A stretch of 26,617 nucleotides of DNA, from positions 276,634-303,250 of the forward strand of contig MU646398.1 of NCBI GenBank assembly GCA_026770585.1, given 5' to 3'. This document shows, one piece after another, positions 25,881 through 26,617 of this stretch (positions are counted from its first letter, which is position 1; each line of letters starts with the position of its first letter). Under the pieces are notes generated by a model, which did not search any database, was not told the origin of the DNA, and saw nothing but the letters and a program-made list of their open reading frames with translations. Origin of the DNA: Baffinella frigidus. Taxonomy: Eukaryota > Cryptophyceae > Cryptomonadales > Baffinellaceae. The translations under genes and the position numbers were made by a program.

Positions 25881-26156
25881 GTGGGCATGGCTGTGTACTA
25901 CGGCGGAGGTTGTCTCGGCTCGGTGAAGCATGGCTTTCCTGCAGAACAGGTTTATGTGTCCGCCTATGTTGGGAGCTCGAAGAACCTCAAGGACCTAAAG
26001 GGAGGGTCTCAAGGGACTCCTGCCACACATTCTGACCACTGCCTCGCCCGCCCTCGAAGGAGCGGGGCGCTAGGATACCCCCAAAAAGACACGGCTAAGA
26101 GCAGAGAAACACGTCTGGATGCCTCTCGTTCTCGCCCGGTGCCAAGACCAGCGTGA
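25881..26156 (+). CDS. Open frame with plausible coding start, unknown
   Basis: The frame reads MGMAVYYGGGCLGSVKHGFP, then AEQVYVSAYVGSSKNLKDLK. Composition of the first 45 codons looks coding. The rest (Arg/Ser-rich) does not, so an exon may end near GGTCTC at 26006. No family is recognised. It lies between the hairpin series and two family A elements. Confidence 0.3.
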   Translation: MGMAVYYGGGCLGSVKHGFPAEQVYVSAYVGSSKNLKDLKGGSQGTPATHSDHCLARPRRSGALGYPQKDTAKSRETRLDASRSRPVPRPA

Positions 26157-26176
26157 CGCCGGGTAATTTGTCCAAC

Positions 26177-26295
26177 TACAGGGGTACCTCGCTCAGAAAA
26201 ACTGCCCCCCCCTAGGAGCACCTTAGGGCCTTAGGCATAGGCCTACTGTAGGGTCCTAGGGGAACGCGGTTTCTCATCAGCGAGGTACCCCTGTA
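26177..26295. mobile_element. Foldback element, family A, copy 7
   Basis: TACAGGGGTACCTCGCTCAG... to ...ATCAGCGAGGTACCCCTGTA. Flanked by TAATTTGTCCAACTA (26164) and TAATTTGTCTCCGACTA (26294). Confidence 0.9.
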
Positions 26296-26346
26296 ATTTG
26301 TCTCCGACTAGGGGGACGTGTGCAGGGTGGTCAACTGTTTCGTCGG

Positions 26347-26466
26347 GTGGGGGTGCCTCGCTCATCAGAAACTGCCTCCGCCTAGGACCCTACAGTAGGC
26401 CCATGCCTAGGGCCCTACGGTGGTCCTAGGGTGGGCGTGCTTTCTGATGAGCGAGGTACCCCTGTA
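26347..26466. mobile_element. Foldback element, family A, copy 8
   Basis: The left end is altered to GGGGGTGCCTCGCTCATC; the right end is ATGAGCGAGGTACCCCTGTA. Flanked by 36-bp direct repeats (26309-26344 and 26465-26500) that differ at one base. Confidence 0.9.
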
Positions 26467-26530
26467 GGGGGACGTGCGCAGGGTGGTCAACTGTTTCGTC
26501 CGTGGCTTTAATCGATTACGCCTGTAAGAT

Positions 26531-26575
26531 CTCTCTCTCTCTCTCTCTCTCTCTGAGCAGCCTGCCCCCTCAACT

Positions 26576-26609
<34 letters not shown>

Positions 26610-26617
26610 GCTCTCTC
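26531..26617. repeat. (CT)n microsatellites
   Basis: Two CT tracts (about 26531-26553 and 26577-26600) separated by a short unique piece, running to the end of the window. Confidence 0.9.

Overview
This is nuclear DNA of a eukaryote. There are no prokaryotic operons or ribosome binding sites. The coding signal is cut into short exons bounded by GT...AG, and the window is crowded with interstitial arrays of the CCCTAAA (TTTAGGG) telomere type and its variants. That telomere type occurs in plants, green algae, cryptophytes and several other protists. With GC-rich short exons and abundant foldback elements, a unicellular alga (possibly a cryptophyte-like protist) is my best guess, with low confidence. 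The window is a gapped draft scaffold: 606 N at 14316-14921, inside a telomere-type array.

Genes. The one gene I can rebuild from start to stop is at 18611-23950 (+). It has eight exons with matching phases and 278 codons, and encodes a type I membrane protein: signal peptide, lumenal mannose-6-phosphate-receptor-homology (MRH) domain, one transmembrane helix, and a short cytosolic tail of the M6P-receptor/Atg27 kind. Just upstream lies the 3' end of an unknown gene (18010-18326, +). At 3438-3919 (-) there are three phase-consistent exons of an unknown gene. At 4401-5012 (+) are the last two exons of another, whose intron holds a foldback element. At 7430-9110 there are duplicated fragments of a KCTD-type BTB (T1) domain. 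From 9428 to 13648 there is a string of exon-like pieces (+), of which 12206-13648 can be chained into a 3' gene end. Weaker exon candidates are at 1138-1192, 15027-15068 and 25881-26156, and a small TATA-ORF-AATAAA unit is at 2247-2608.

Non-coding layout. Positions 1-3400 hold poly-G, microsatellite, dispersed repeats and one foldback element. Positions 5013-7400 hold MITE-like elements, a perfect 33-bp inverted repeat and short telomere-type arrays. Positions 8500-15030 are dominated by telomere-type arrays, a 9-bp minisatellite, microsatellites and the gap. Positions 15480-17060 and 24200-26500 are clusters of foldback elements that share TACAGGGGT...ACCCCTGTA ends.

The main observations are three linked patterns. 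(1) Telomere-type arrays run up to the 3' splice sites of introns (four of seven introns in the MRH gene, and several other exon candidates), where CTAAA plus C-rich tracts could serve as branch point and pyrimidine tract. (2) Introns repeatedly carry decayed copies ('echoes') of the exon next to them, sometimes separated from it by such an array. (3) Several foldback elements sit between direct repeats of very different length (about 15, 22, 36 and 99 bp), unlike a fixed target-site duplication. All three would fit a genome where breaks are repaired with local duplication plus capture of telomeric or foldback DNA, so that introns grow. That mechanism is inference; the sequence patterns are directly visible.
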